Source: an uncultured Bacteroidales bacterium (GTDB lineage: Bacteria > Bacteroidota > Bacteroidia > Bacteroidales > Bacteroidaceae). Taken from it: a stretch of 36,055 nt of DNA. The notes under the pieces were generated by a model. The model did no database searches. It saw only the letters and a list, made by a program, of their open reading frames with translations, and was not told where the DNA came from. Shown one piece after another: positions 8,900 to 16,327 of the stretch. The DNA is taken from contig CALDKD010000082.1 of the NCBI GenBank assembly GCA_937898885.1, positions 1 through 36,055 on the forward strand, in the 5' to 3' direction. Both the position numbers and the translations under genes were made by a program. Each line of letters opens with the position of its first letter. Within the stretch, counting starts at the first letter, position 1.

Positions 8900-11800
8900 G
8901 CACCGCACAGAAGGGAAAGAGCCATGCGTTCAGCATAATCCTCATCATGATAGTGCTCATGGTGGTGGGTGCCGCGTGCATCCCGCTGCTCACTGTCCAG
9001 TACCGTCCGGTTTCCAGGAACCGGAGCCTGACGGTCAGCTTCAGCTATGACGCGTCGGCCCGTGTGGTGGAGTCCGAGGTGACTTCCCTCATCGAGGGTG
9101 CCATGAACACCGTCACGGGTGTCAGCGGCATCAGCGCGCGTTCCGGACACGGCTGGGGCAACGTCAGCATGAGCTTCAAGGAGGGAACAGACATGGAGAC
9201 CGTACGTTTCGAGGTCTCTACACGCCTGCGTCAGATACGTGACAAGCTGCCCGCCGGGGTGCATCCGTCAGTCAGCGGCTCAGCCGGCGGAGGCGGAGGC
9301 GGCACCACGACCATCCTGCAGTACACCATCAACGCCGACATGCCGGCATCGGAGATAGTCCGCTATGCCGAGGAGCATCTGGTGACCCCGCTGTCACGCA
9401 TCGAAGGTGTCGATGAGGTTGGCACATCGGGCGCCATGCCCTTCGAGTGGGTGCTGACGTTTGACCCGAACTCGCTCAGGGCCGTGGGTCTGACACCCGG
9501 TGACCTTAGCTCGGCGCTGAACGGCCATTTCCAGAACAGCATTGTCGGCACTCAGGTCGTGGATAACAGCCTGATGCTGGTGCGCATGAAGTCACAGGAC
9601 CTGCAGGGCGAGCTGGAGAACATCCCCATTCGCAAGGTCGGTGACCGCCTGTACCGTATGGGTGACTTTGCCACTGTACGGTATCAGGAGCAGACACCGG
9701 ACTCGTACAATAGGATCAACGGTCTCAACACCATAGACCTGTACGTGCAGGCCCAGGACGGCATCAACACCCTGACCGTCACCGATGCCGTCAAGAAGCG
9801 CATGAGCGAGCTGGAGCGGTCGTTCCCTGAGGACTTTGCCATGCGGCTTGCCTATGACGCATCGGAGAACCTGAACAATGAGATACAGAAGATCTTTTTT
9901 CGTGCCGTTATGGCTCTGGCCATACTGCTGCTGTTCGTCCTGGCCGTCAGCCGCAGCCTGCGCTACCTGCTGGTCATTGGGCTGACCATCACGGCCAACC
10001 TTCTGAGCGCCTTCATCTTCTATGTCCTGTTCGGGATAGACATAGAGCTGTACTCCATGGCGGGCATAACGGTGTCCTTAGGCATCATCATCGATACGGC
10101 CATCGTGATAGCCGATCACTACACCTATTACGGCAACCGGGGGGTGATGACATCCATAGCCGGCGCGCTGCTGACAACCATTGCCGCGCTGCTCATAGTG
10201 TTCTTCCTGCCTGAGCAGTCCCGCGAGAACCTGACGGACTTCATCTGGGTCATTGTCATCAACCTGACCCTGTCAATGGTGATAGCCTTCCTGTTCGTGC
10301 CGGCCCTGCTCGAGAAGATGCCTCTGAAGAGCAGGGGCGTGGTCAAGAACAGCACGCGCCGTCTGCGCCGTCTGGTCCGATGGACGGACCGCTACACAGG
10401 TCTCTGTGCCTGGGGCAGCCGTCACCGCTGGGTGTTCATCGTGGCCATAGTATGGCTTTTCGGCATACCCCTGCATCTGCTGCCAGCATCGGTCCATCAC
10501 AAAAATGTCGAGGACTACGAAGAGCGGGACAAGGGAGGCCTGGTAGGCCTGTACAACATGACTGTCGGCGGCAAGTGGTACCAGAGACACAAGGCCTGGT
10601 TCGAGTATCCGCTTGGCGGCGCTCTGAACCTGTACAGCAGGCACGGCTCGGGCGGTTTCAACATGGGCGGCCGTGACGAGGAGCAGCGTGAGGTGGTCCT
10701 GAACGTATATGCCGGCATGGCCGAGGGGCTGAACGTGCAGCAGCTCAACGATGTGGTAAGCGAGATGGAGAACTGGCTGCAGCAGTTCGATGAGATAAGC
10801 ATGTTCCGTACCTCGCTGAGCGGCACGTCGGGCACCATTGAGATACATTTCAAGGACGAGTACCAGCGCACGCGTTTCCCGTATGAGCTCAAGCAGCAGC
10901 TCTGGTCCAAGGCCATACGCTACGGCGGCGCCACCTGGAACATACCCGCGCTTGACGAGAACGACCTGTACCTGTCCAACAGCGTCTATCGCACGTCCTG
11001 GTCACACAGCATAGACCTGTACGGCTACAACTATGACCTGTTGTACCGCTATGCCGGGGATATGATTGACTCGCTCAAGGCAAACCGCCGCGTGCCCGAT
11101 GCGGGCTTCTCGGCCGGATACAATTCATACGTGGCCAATGAGTTCTGCCTGGACTATGACAGGGAGAAGATAGCGCGGACAGGCATCAACGTGAACCGCT
11201 ATTTCTCATACCTGGGCGAGCAGCTGTACGACGGCCGTATAGGACAGGTGTTTGACGGTGACAGGATGGTGCCGGTGCGTCTGCGCTCCAGTGAGACTGA
11301 CTACTTCGACCTGTGGCACATAAGAAACGACATGGTCAGCATTGACAGCGTGAAGACCAGGCTGAATGATGTCGGGTCGGTGACCAAACGCCGTACCGGC
11401 CTTGACATCAGCCGCAGCAACCAGGAATATGTCATTACCGTGGGTTATGAGTTCATCGGCTCGTACGACCTGCAGTCCAAGATGTCCTCCGCCCTGATTG
11501 ACCGCTTCAATGAGATTCTGCCCATGGGCTTCAGGGCCGGGGACAGCGGCTATTCCTACTGGTGGAGCGAGCAGAAGCAGAAGACCGTGCTCATATTCGT
11601 GGTCATACTGGTAATCTTCATGATATGCGCATGCATATTTGAATCTCTGCTGCATCCGCTTGCCATCATCAGTCTGATTCCGGTCAGCTTCATTGGCATG
11701 TTTGTGGCGTTCACCATCTTCAAGATATCCTTCAGCCAGGGCGCCTTCGCGGCAATGATCATGCTGTGCGGCATCACTGTGAACGCCGGCATCTACCTGA

Positions 11801-12090
11801 CATCTGAATACCGGACCATCTGCAGCGCCACCGGCCGTACGGGCCTGAAGAACTACGTGAAGGCCTTCAACCGCAAGATAGTACCCACCATGCTGACCAT
11901 CCTGAGCACCGTGCTCGGCCTTATTCCTTTCCTTTTTGACGGCCGCCGTGACATGTTCTGGTTCAGCTTCGCCATTGGCGTGATGAGCGGCATGCTGTTC
12001 TCGGTCATTGCCATCGTGCTGGTCATGCCGGTGTTCTTCCCGATGGACGGACGCAGGAGAAGGAAAGGAGAATCTGTCGTCAAAATTTAA
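8896..12090 (+). CDS. RND-family efflux permease, second subunit
   Basis: A 1064-residue RND permease. TM1 is the segment HAFSIILIMIVLMVVGAACIPLL. A glycine-rich loop, SAGGGGGGTTT, lies around residues 131-141 in the first porter domain. TM4 reads VSLGIIIDTAIVIADHYTYYG, with Asp400 as the likely proton-relay residue. The C-terminal half has IMLCGITVNAGIYLTSEYRT in the equivalent position, where the acidic residue is missing as in most second halves. It differs strongly from the permease before it, so it is not a simple recent duplicate. It is tightly coupled to that gene by the ATGA overlap and followed after 12 bases by a small unknown gene. Confidence 0.92.
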   Translation: MSTAQKGKSHAFSIILIMIVLMVVGAACIPLLTVQYRPVSRNRSLTVSFSYDASARVVESEVTSLIEGAMNTVTGVSGISARSGHGWGNVSMSFKEGTDMETVRFEVSTRLRQIRDKLPAGVHPSVSGSAGGGGGGTTTILQYTINADMPASEIVRYAEEHLVTPLSRIEGVDEVGTSGAMPFEWVLTFDPNSLRAVGLTPGDLSSALNGHFQNSIVGTQVVDNSLMLVRMKSQDLQGELENIPIRKVGDRLYRMGDFATVRYQEQTPDSYNRINGLNTIDLYVQAQDGINTLTVTDAVKKRMSELERSFPEDFAMRLAYDASENLNNEIQKIFFRAVMALAILLLFVLAVSRSLRYLLVIGLTITANLLSAFIFYVLFGIDIELYSMAGITVSLGIIIDTAIVIADHYTYYGNRGVMTSIAGALLTTIAALLIVFFLPEQSRENLTDFIWVIVINLTLSMVIAFLFVPALLEKMPLKSRGVVKNSTRRLRRLVRWTDRYTGLCAWGSRHRWVFIVAIVWLFGIPLHLLPASVHHKNVEDYEERDKGGLVGLYNMTVGGKWYQRHKAWFEYPLGGALNLYSRHGSGGFNMGGRDEEQREVVLNVYAGMAEGLNVQQLNDVVSEMENWLQQFDEISMFRTSLSGTSGTIEIHFKDEYQRTRFPYELKQQLWSKAIRYGGATWNIPALDENDLYLSNSVYRTSWSHSIDLYGYNYDLLYRYAGDMIDSLKANRRVPDAGFSAGYNSYVANEFCLDYDREKIARTGINVNRYFSYLGEQLYDGRIGQVFDGDRMVPVRLRSSETDYFDLWHIRNDMVSIDSVKTRLNDVGSVTKRRTGLDISRSNQEYVITVGYEFIGSYDLQSKMSSALIDRFNEILPMGFRAGDSGYSYWWSEQKQKTVLIFVVILVIFMICACIFESLLHPLAIISLIPVSFIGMFVAFTIFKISFSQGAFAAMIMLCGITVNAGIYLTSEYRTICSATGRTGLKNYVKAFNRKIVPTMLTILSTVLGLIPFLFDGRRDMFWFSFAIGVMSGMLFSVIAIVLVMPVFFPMDGRRRRKGESVVKI

Positions 12091-12102
12091 AGTTAGAATA
12101 TT

Positions 12103-12492
12103 ATGGGATTATTTAAGAAATACGATGAGAGTGAACTGATAGGGGAGTTCGGCGCATTGTTCGATTCATTCACACATTCCGAACTGTATGCGCAGACCGT
12201 TGTAGACCTTCTCAGTACGGACAGAAAAACCGAGCTTGATATTGAGTCAATCTGTAAGGTGCTTTTTGAGGACTTCGAAAAGTACCGGAACTTTTTGCGT
12301 GCCAAATACGGCATCATCGATTATGAAACCGACATGCTCATTCTGATTCTGTCCGGTTTCTGGAAGGAGCACATACCCACACTGCTGGTACTGACACAAG
12401 CTGAGGCCGGCAAGGTAAGAGCCGCCCTGCGCAGGAAACTGCCGTTCGGCTTGTACTGGAGGGTCTTTGTGGTGGACCATGCGCGTTACTGA
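12103..12492 (+). CDS. Uncharacterised 129-residue protein downstream of the efflux operon
   Basis: I do not recognise this protein. It is soluble and mostly helical, with no signal peptide. It opens MGLFKKYDESELIGEFGALFDSF and ends in a basic, aromatic tail (FGLYWRVFVVDHARY). The middle has an acidic helix (SICKVLFEDFEKYRNFLRAKYG) and a hydrophobic one (DMLILILSGFWKEHIPTLLVL). It starts 12 bases after the second permease, in the same direction, so it is probably the last gene of the pump operon. Composition is intermediate between the GC-rich pump genes and the AT-rich island that follows. A cytoplasmic accessory role is possible, but nothing in the sequence proves it. Confidence 0.7.
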   Translation: MGLFKKYDESELIGEFGALFDSFTHSELYAQTVVDLLSTDRKTELDIESICKVLFEDFEKYRNFLRAKYGIIDYETDMLILILSGFWKEHIPTLLVLTQAEAGKVRAALRRKLPFGLYWRVFVVDHARY

Positions 12493-12748
12493 ATAAGGCA
12501 TTGCAGTTAAATCATTTACCTCAATTTTCAACTATGTTTTCATTCAATGACAGTTGTTGATGCGCAATCATACGTACAAATGACGTTTTTTCGGATTACA
12601 GCATCCAGGATATGTGTTACCACATGATAAATTACGTCATAATCGGCTGAAAAGACAAAAATAAGTGTAACTTTACAAAACAGGAAAGGCTAGATGCAAT
12701 GGCATTGTCACCGTACCGCCTAAAACAAATCTTAATCAATACATAGAA

Positions 12749-13231
12749 ATGATGAATATACAATTAATTAATAATCCAAATGACTTTAAAGTTGCAAGAG
12801 TAATATCTATTTGTGACCCTACTATTAACAAGTATGCAAAAATTTGTTACATGCGTCCACTAACACCCAATTACAACAAGGATACTATTGATGAATTTGA
12901 CATGAGTATAATAAGTTGGCTCAATTCCCTAAATCTACAAAATGTTGATTTTTCAATCCATGAGAATATTATCTTTGATTATCAAATGCCTCAGTTGGAA
13001 AAAATCTTTAATGGTGGAAGACCATCGTCCCAACTAATAATTACAGCCCATGGCGATTATTCCATAGAAGATATTATGGCAAAAGGTAGTATTGAAGCAC
13101 GACAGTTGACACTCAATGTTTACTGGAATACCCTTGCCAGTGATGTGCCTTTTTTGGGCGGAGTCGTGACATTTGAAAAGACGAAGGAAAAATATTATTT
13201 TGATACTTTTGCGACGGTGACAAGCCTATAA
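12749..13231 (+). CDS. Uncharacterised 160-residue protein (accessory island)
   Basis: I do not recognise this protein. It is soluble with alternating strands and helices, has no signal peptide and no membrane helix. A second ATG three bases in (12752) is an equally good start. Notable parts are the stretch VARVISICDPTINKYAKICYMRPL, the segment FNGGRPSSQLIITAHGDYSIEDIMAKGS, and a C-terminal beta-rich part (VPFLGGVVTFEKTKEKYYFDTF). It is AT-rich, stands alone between the pump operon and a MITE-like insertion, and is followed by about 390 bases without another gene. A near-match to the promoter box (TAACTTTA at 12668-12675) lies about 75 bases upstream. Function unknown. Confidence 0.65.
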   Translation: MMNIQLINNPNDFKVARVISICDPTINKYAKICYMRPLTPNYNKDTIDEFDMSIISWLNSLNLQNVDFSIHENIIFDYQMPQLEKIFNGGRPSSQLIITAHGDYSIEDIMAKGSIEARQLTLNVYWNTLASDVPFLGGVVTFEKTKEKYYFDTFATVTSL

Positions 13232-13310
13232 ATCATTCAAATAAGAGACATTATGATATGCAAAAGTAGTTTTTTCTAAGTTAATTCATGGTATATAATA
13301 CATATCATGT

Positions 13311-13327
13311 GTGTCCGGTAAAAATTC
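13311..13327 (+). repeat. Left terminal inverted repeat of the MITE-like element
   Basis: 17 bases, gtgtccggtaaaaattc, exactly complementary to 13626-13642. Pairing stops at the next base on both sides, which defines the element ends. Confidence 0.9.
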
Positions 13328-13345
13328 CGGAACAAATTTAAATAG

Positions 13346-13527
13346 TTAAACAATCAAATAAACTCGGTCCGGTAGACCAACGCGTTCATTGACATTATCG
13401 GAGTTAGATTTGCAAGAAGGTCTTTTAGAAGCGTCGCGCCTACCACTATACTTTCGAGCTAGGTAGCTGAAGTCGTTACGGTCAAGGAAGACTAAAAGCT
13501 GAGAGAACACTTTTTTCCGTTATTCAT
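13346..13527 (-). pseudogene. Remnant of an IS4-type (DUF4372) transposase N terminus
   Basis: Read on the minus strand from ATG 13527, the product begins MNNGKK. After a run of six A bases the frame must shift by one to continue as VFSQLLVFLDRNDFSYLARKY. Together this resembles the usual start of DUF4372 IS4-family transposases (M-N-x-G-K-x-V-F-x-Q-L-x-x-F-L ... K-Y-x-G). The similarity ends after KYSG; the rest (ending GLPDRVYLIV, stop) does not continue the conserved domain, as expected after an internal deletion. Unshifted, the frame stops after about 11 codons. A promoter box lies 22 bases upstream of the ATG. Confidence 0.65.
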
Positions 13528-13548
13528 GTGCCATACAATATAGTTTGG

Positions 13549-13556
13549 CAAAGATA
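13549..13556 (-). promoter_or_regulatory. Candidate promoter box of the transposase remnant
   Basis: On the minus strand this reads TATCTTTG, a full match to TAnnTTTG, 22 bases upstream of the remnant transposase ATG at 13527. It lies inside the element and points away from the HEPN-like gene. Confidence 0.5.
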
Positions 13557-13623
13557 GTTCCCAATCGGTTGACTCGGAAAAGTCTTGTAACTACCTAACT
13601 TTAAATAATTTCAAAGAGCGTTT

Positions 13624-14490
13624 ATGAATTTTTACCGGACACTAATGTATATGAGACGTAAATCTGACAAACCAAACAATTTCCATTTTATTGCTAATAG
13701 AAAACTGAATAAGCAATTGGGTGAATATAATGCTCTTGTCCAATTCCAAGAACTTGCAGTACTTGATTTACTAAAGGATGCGAAACAATCAGGAAAGAGC
13801 ATTGATATTTACGTAACTGATTTATCTAAGGATTATGGTATTCATTTAAGAAATTTACCATTCGATGATTATCAGAATCAGTTGCACTTATCATATTTGG
13901 TATACCCATATTCTTGTTTTGATTCATTTCTAGATAAATTCCGAAAAGAAGTGAAATGCTTTCTTCCAGCAGGTTTTGACTGGGAATCTGAGAGGGGACA
14001 GTCAATTTTAGAGAAAACAGTGTGCTCGTTCAAAAAAAATGGGATTGATTTAAACATTCCTGAACATTATATCAATGTTTTCAATTATTATCGAATTGCA
14101 AGAAATATACTTTCACATAATGGCACGGAAAGGGAACTTCAAAAGTATTATGATAAAATTAATAGGGAAGAAATTTTAAAGATGCTTCCTGGTTGGCCAA
14201 ACGCGTTGAAGGAATTCAATGTTTTTGAATTAGATGATATGGTTGCCTTTTCTACAATTGTAAAGAGAATTGCAGATCATATTCCCCATGAATTGTTTTC
14301 ACATATTGATTGGTCAATATTATCTGCATATTCAGAAGAATGGCGTAGTTTTATGAAGAAACTTCATGCAAAGTTTGATAAAATTCAGACACTAAGAGGA
14401 TATATCAAGCAAACTTATGGTGTCGTTCTATCAGATGACCAACTCAATCAGGCTTATGAAAATTTATTGAGGACTTATGAAGGTGCATAG
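13624..14490 (+). CDS. HEPN-like protein with R-x4-H motif, putative RNase
   Basis: The longest frame gives 288 residues, but its first codons (MNFYRTL) lie in the terminal repeat of the inserted element. The pre-insertion gene more likely began at 13645 or 13651, or further upstream in sequence now displaced. The protein is helical and soluble. Residues 156-165 read YRIARNILSH, containing R160-N-I-L-S-H165. This fits the R-x4-6-H (often RNxxxH) catalytic motif of HEPN ribonucleases, and it sits in a helix after a charged segment, as expected. HEPN domains are typical of toxin-antitoxin, abortive-infection and other defence RNases. No nucleotidyltransferase partner gene is adjacent. The C-terminal third (LHAKFDKIQTLRGYIKQTYGVVLSDDQLNQAYENLL) looks like helix-rich packing. 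AT-rich. The family call rests on a short motif. Confidence 0.55.
   Translation: MNFYRTLMYMRRKSDKPNNFHFIANRKLNKQLGEYNALVQFQELAVLDLLKDAKQSGKSIDIYVTDLSKDYGIHLRNLPFDDYQNQLHLSYLVYPYSCFDSFLDKFRKEVKCFLPAGFDWESERGQSILEKTVCSFKKNGIDLNIPEHYINVFNYYRIARNILSHNGTERELQKYYDKINREEILKMLPGWPNALKEFNVFELDDMVAFSTIVKRIADHIPHELFSHIDWSILSAYSEEWRSFMKKLHAKFDKIQTLRGYIKQTYGVVLSDDQLNQAYENLLRTYEGA
13626..13642 (-). repeat. Right terminal inverted repeat of the MITE-like element
   Basis: 17 bases, gaatttttaccggacac on the plus strand, the exact complement of 13311-13327. It overlaps codons 1-7 of the longest reading frame of the HEPN-like gene. Confidence 0.9.
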
Positions 14491-14575
14491 TGGTGTGAAA
14501 GGGAAAGTTTTTTCTAATAAATATTTCAATGGAGATAAAACGCCATAAAATAATTATTATACTTGATTTTTTTGG

Positions 14576-14583
14576 TATCTTTG
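14576..14583 (+). promoter_or_regulatory. Promoter box of the three-gene accessory operon
   Basis: TATCTTTG, a full match to TAnnTTTG, followed by GCAC and a start codon 35 bases on (14619). Its position rules out the earlier in-frame ATG at 14529 as the normal start, because transcription should begin near 14590. A T-rich stretch with TTG lies upstream. Confidence 0.7.
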
Positions 14584-14618
14584 CACATGGGAGGTTTTTT
14601 GTCCCTAAAAATAGTATT

Positions 14619-15269
14619 ATGGCGCTTCAAATTTCTCCATATAAGGTTTATAACAGAACCTTTTTAAGTTCAGTAAGATGGCTTTTGGGTTATACTACTG
14701 AAGAAGAAAACTTTGTCGAGCGATTCATAACTGAGATGGAGGGTTTGTCATTCTCGGTATTTGGTAAAGAAGCTAAGGCGGTAATGATGAAGAAACATGG
14801 CATAACCGTTTTAGCTAATGCGGAAGTTCTTTTTGTCAATTGCTCAGCGGATGTTTATAAAGGCTTTGAAACATTAAGGCCTGAAATTCAGTCTATCCTT
14901 GCTGTTTTGGAAAGGCTAGGTGTGCAAGAAATAAAGACTATAAATTGTGTGAAAGAGAATCTATTTAAGGTTGATAGAGAGAAAATTAAAAGCCTTTCGG
15001 AGTCTCAGTTCGCTAGTATTCTTTTTAAGGAAAATCTTGCTTCGCAGCCATATTATGTGGATTCTCGTGATGGTATTCACGCAATTGTAACGCGTAATTT
15101 CTCCGATTCAGTGACCGAGGCTTCAATGCAAATGCTAGTTACTGTATCATGGGGTACAGAGTTACCCTTGTCGGCTGCTACTGATAAATTAATGGAGATA
15201 GACAAAGTTTCATACGATGCATGGGTTATGACTATATCAGAAGGTGTGAAACAAGTTATGGAAAGATAG
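14619..15269 (+). CDS. Possible TIGR04255-like protein (operon gene 1)
   Basis: A 216-residue soluble protein starting MALQISPYKVYNRTFLSSV. The frame is open to an ATG at 14529, but the promoter box at 14576-14583 makes 14619 the sensible start. The middle part (ITVLANAEVLFVNCSADVYKG ... RPEIQSILAVLERLG ... IKTINCVKENLFKV) and the ending (LMEIDKVSYDAWVMTISEGVKQVME) resemble the sporadic TIGR04255 family, whose function is unknown. The resemblance is from memory of the pattern and is not strong. It is followed after 4 bases by the next gene. Its partners and its place in an AT-rich island near a mobilizable element suggest an accessory, perhaps defensive, cassette; that is inference. Confidence 0.6.
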   Translation: MALQISPYKVYNRTFLSSVRWLLGYTTEEENFVERFITEMEGLSFSVFGKEAKAVMMKKHGITVLANAEVLFVNCSADVYKGFETLRPEIQSILAVLERLGVQEIKTINCVKENLFKVDREKIKSLSESQFASILFKENLASQPYYVDSRDGIHAIVTRNFSDSVTEASMQMLVTVSWGTELPLSAATDKLMEIDKVSYDAWVMTISEGVKQVMER

Positions 15270-15273
15270 TATT

Positions 15274-15846
15274 ATGGAAGACTTGCTGTTTGCATTAAAA
15301 GAGCCGATTCCAGAACAACAAGAAGAGGGCGTTCTGGAAAGTTTTCTTCGTAATGCTAGGAGGATTCTCTGCTCGGGATTAGTGGCAACAACTTTACTCG
15401 CGTCAGTGGCTACTCTTTCTGTTGATTATTTGGAGCCCTTTAGTGGTTCACTTACAGAATTGGTGTTGGAAACAGAATCTATGGATAAGCAACATGTGAA
15501 TATTATGACGGAACGTTTGAAGAGCTTTTTGGCATTAGAAGCGGGCTGGAATAATGAAGAGGCATTCAGGCCGATAAATACTGATGTGGTTGCTTTCGTG
15601 GATAGAGTTCTTCATGGTTCTGAAGCTTCAGAATGGCAAAATTGGCTTGTGTTTCCAGAACAAACTGGATCTGTGTTATTAGACTACGAGGCTGATTGTT
15701 GTCATGCTAGTATTAGTGTGGGAATTGATGGATTTTCTTACATGGCATATGGCCCTGGCTTTTATGATACAGCAGACCGGGAAAACTTGTCAGATAGCGA
15801 GCTGTTGGCGTTTGTGCGTAAGGTGAGACAGTATGGACGAAGCTAA
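15274..15846 (+). CDS. Uncharacterised protein with one candidate membrane segment (operon gene 2)
   Basis: 190 residues, not recognised as a named family. After about 28 charged residues comes a hydrophobic segment LCSGLVATTLLASVATL (about 32-48), which could be one membrane pass. The following region has FLALEAGWNNEEAFRPI and then a beta-rich part, WLVFPEQTGSVLLDYEAD ... ISVGIDGFSYMAYGPG. The order G-W-[DN]-x ... P-I, then a proline and a strand carrying the equivalent of D-G-x-[IV]-x-[LF]-x-[WY], resembles a loosely conserved group of small proteins often seen in two- or three-gene modules; I cannot name it with certainty. The gene starts 4 bases after gene 1 and overlaps gene 3 by 14 bases. 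Confidence 0.6.
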   Translation: MEDLLFALKEPIPEQQEEGVLESFLRNARRILCSGLVATTLLASVATLSVDYLEPFSGSLTELVLETESMDKQHVNIMTERLKSFLALEAGWNNEEAFRPINTDVVAFVDRVLHGSEASEWQNWLVFPEQTGSVLLDYEADCCHASISVGIDGFSYMAYGPGFYDTADRENLSDSELLAFVRKVRQYGRS

Positions 15847-16327
15847 AAGTTTGATACCTGATTCTGTTGCGAATGAAGAGTTGATAGATAGGATACTCTA
15901 TGAGCCCTCTTTCTTTTGTGAAGGGCGGCTAGCGCCATCAGCTTTTGCTTTAACTCAGAAAGGAGAGACTTACATATCTGTTTTTAGGAATTGTTATTAT
16001 TGTGCTAAAGATATTAAGTTCCCAAAACCTAGGTCTAAAGGTGATACCGTCGCAGGAATTGCGCAGTTGGTAACAGGTGAAGTTAGAGCAATTTCTTCAC
16101 CCAACCCTTCAGTGAAGTTGTCTATGGATGTACATGCAAGGCCTGCGACATTCCCTTTTCATGCTGGGGTTTTTACAACAATCAACGGGGTGGTTGTTAA
16201 TAATGGTAATGCTCATACGATTCCTTTGAATTTGTACGTTCAAAAAGAATTAGTGCGCCTTTCTAGGGTTGTATCTATGTCAGAAATTTACCCTACTGCG
16301 AATGATGAGGCGAAAGATTTGATATGA
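15833..16327 (+). CDS. Uncharacterised 164-residue protein (operon gene 3)
   Basis: Not recognised. Soluble, no signal peptide. The first third reads LIDRILYEPSFFCEGRLAPSAFAL, followed by a strand ETYISVFR and later VHARPATFPFHAGVFT. The arrangement R-[IL] ... [DE]-G-R-x-x-[PS]-S-A-F ... E-x-x-x-S-V-x-R, and a late H-A-x-V, is reminiscent of small uncharacterised proteins found beside gene-2-like partners, but this is a weak recollection. It overlaps gene 2 by 14 bases, so translation is probably coupled and the products may act together. It is the last gene of the operon; a 6-bp GC hairpin (16379-16395) without a T run lies about 50 bases downstream. Confidence 0.6.
   Translation: MDEAKSLIPDSVANEELIDRILYEPSFFCEGRLAPSAFALTQKGETYISVFRNCYYCAKDIKFPKPRSKGDTVAGIAQLVTGEVRAISSPNPSVKLSMDVHARPATFPFHAGVFTTINGVVVNNGNAHTIPLNLYVQKELVRLSRVVSMSEIYPTANDEAKDLI

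Larger units (their letters stand above)
13311..13642. mobile_element. MITE-like internally deleted IS4-type (DUF4372) element
   Basis: A 332-bp element bounded by perfect 17-bp inverted repeats: gtgtccggtaaaaattc at 13311-13327 and its exact complement at 13626-13642. Between them, on the minus strand, lie a promoter box and the first part of a transposase gene that resembles the N terminus of DUF4372-type IS4 transposases, then about 100 bases that look like the far end of the parent element. There is no complete transposase, so any movement would need a transposase supplied in trans. I found no clear target-site duplication in the flanking bases. The right end runs into the start of the HEPN-like gene. 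Confidence 0.75.

Noticed and set aside
7676..8908. Long minus-strand open frame (410 codons)
   Set aside because: Antisense shadow of the first RND permease; low-complexity H/Q/D composition and no recognisable domain.
13311..13642. Retron-like non-coding RNA in front of the downstream gene
   Set aside because: Inverted repeats flanking a non-coding stretch suggested a retron, but the downstream protein has no reverse transcriptase motifs and the interior encodes a transposase start. A MITE-like element explains it better.
14529..14618. N-terminal extension of the first gene of the three-gene operon
   Set aside because: The extension contains the promoter box TATCTTTG at 14576-14583, so it lies upstream of the likely transcription start.
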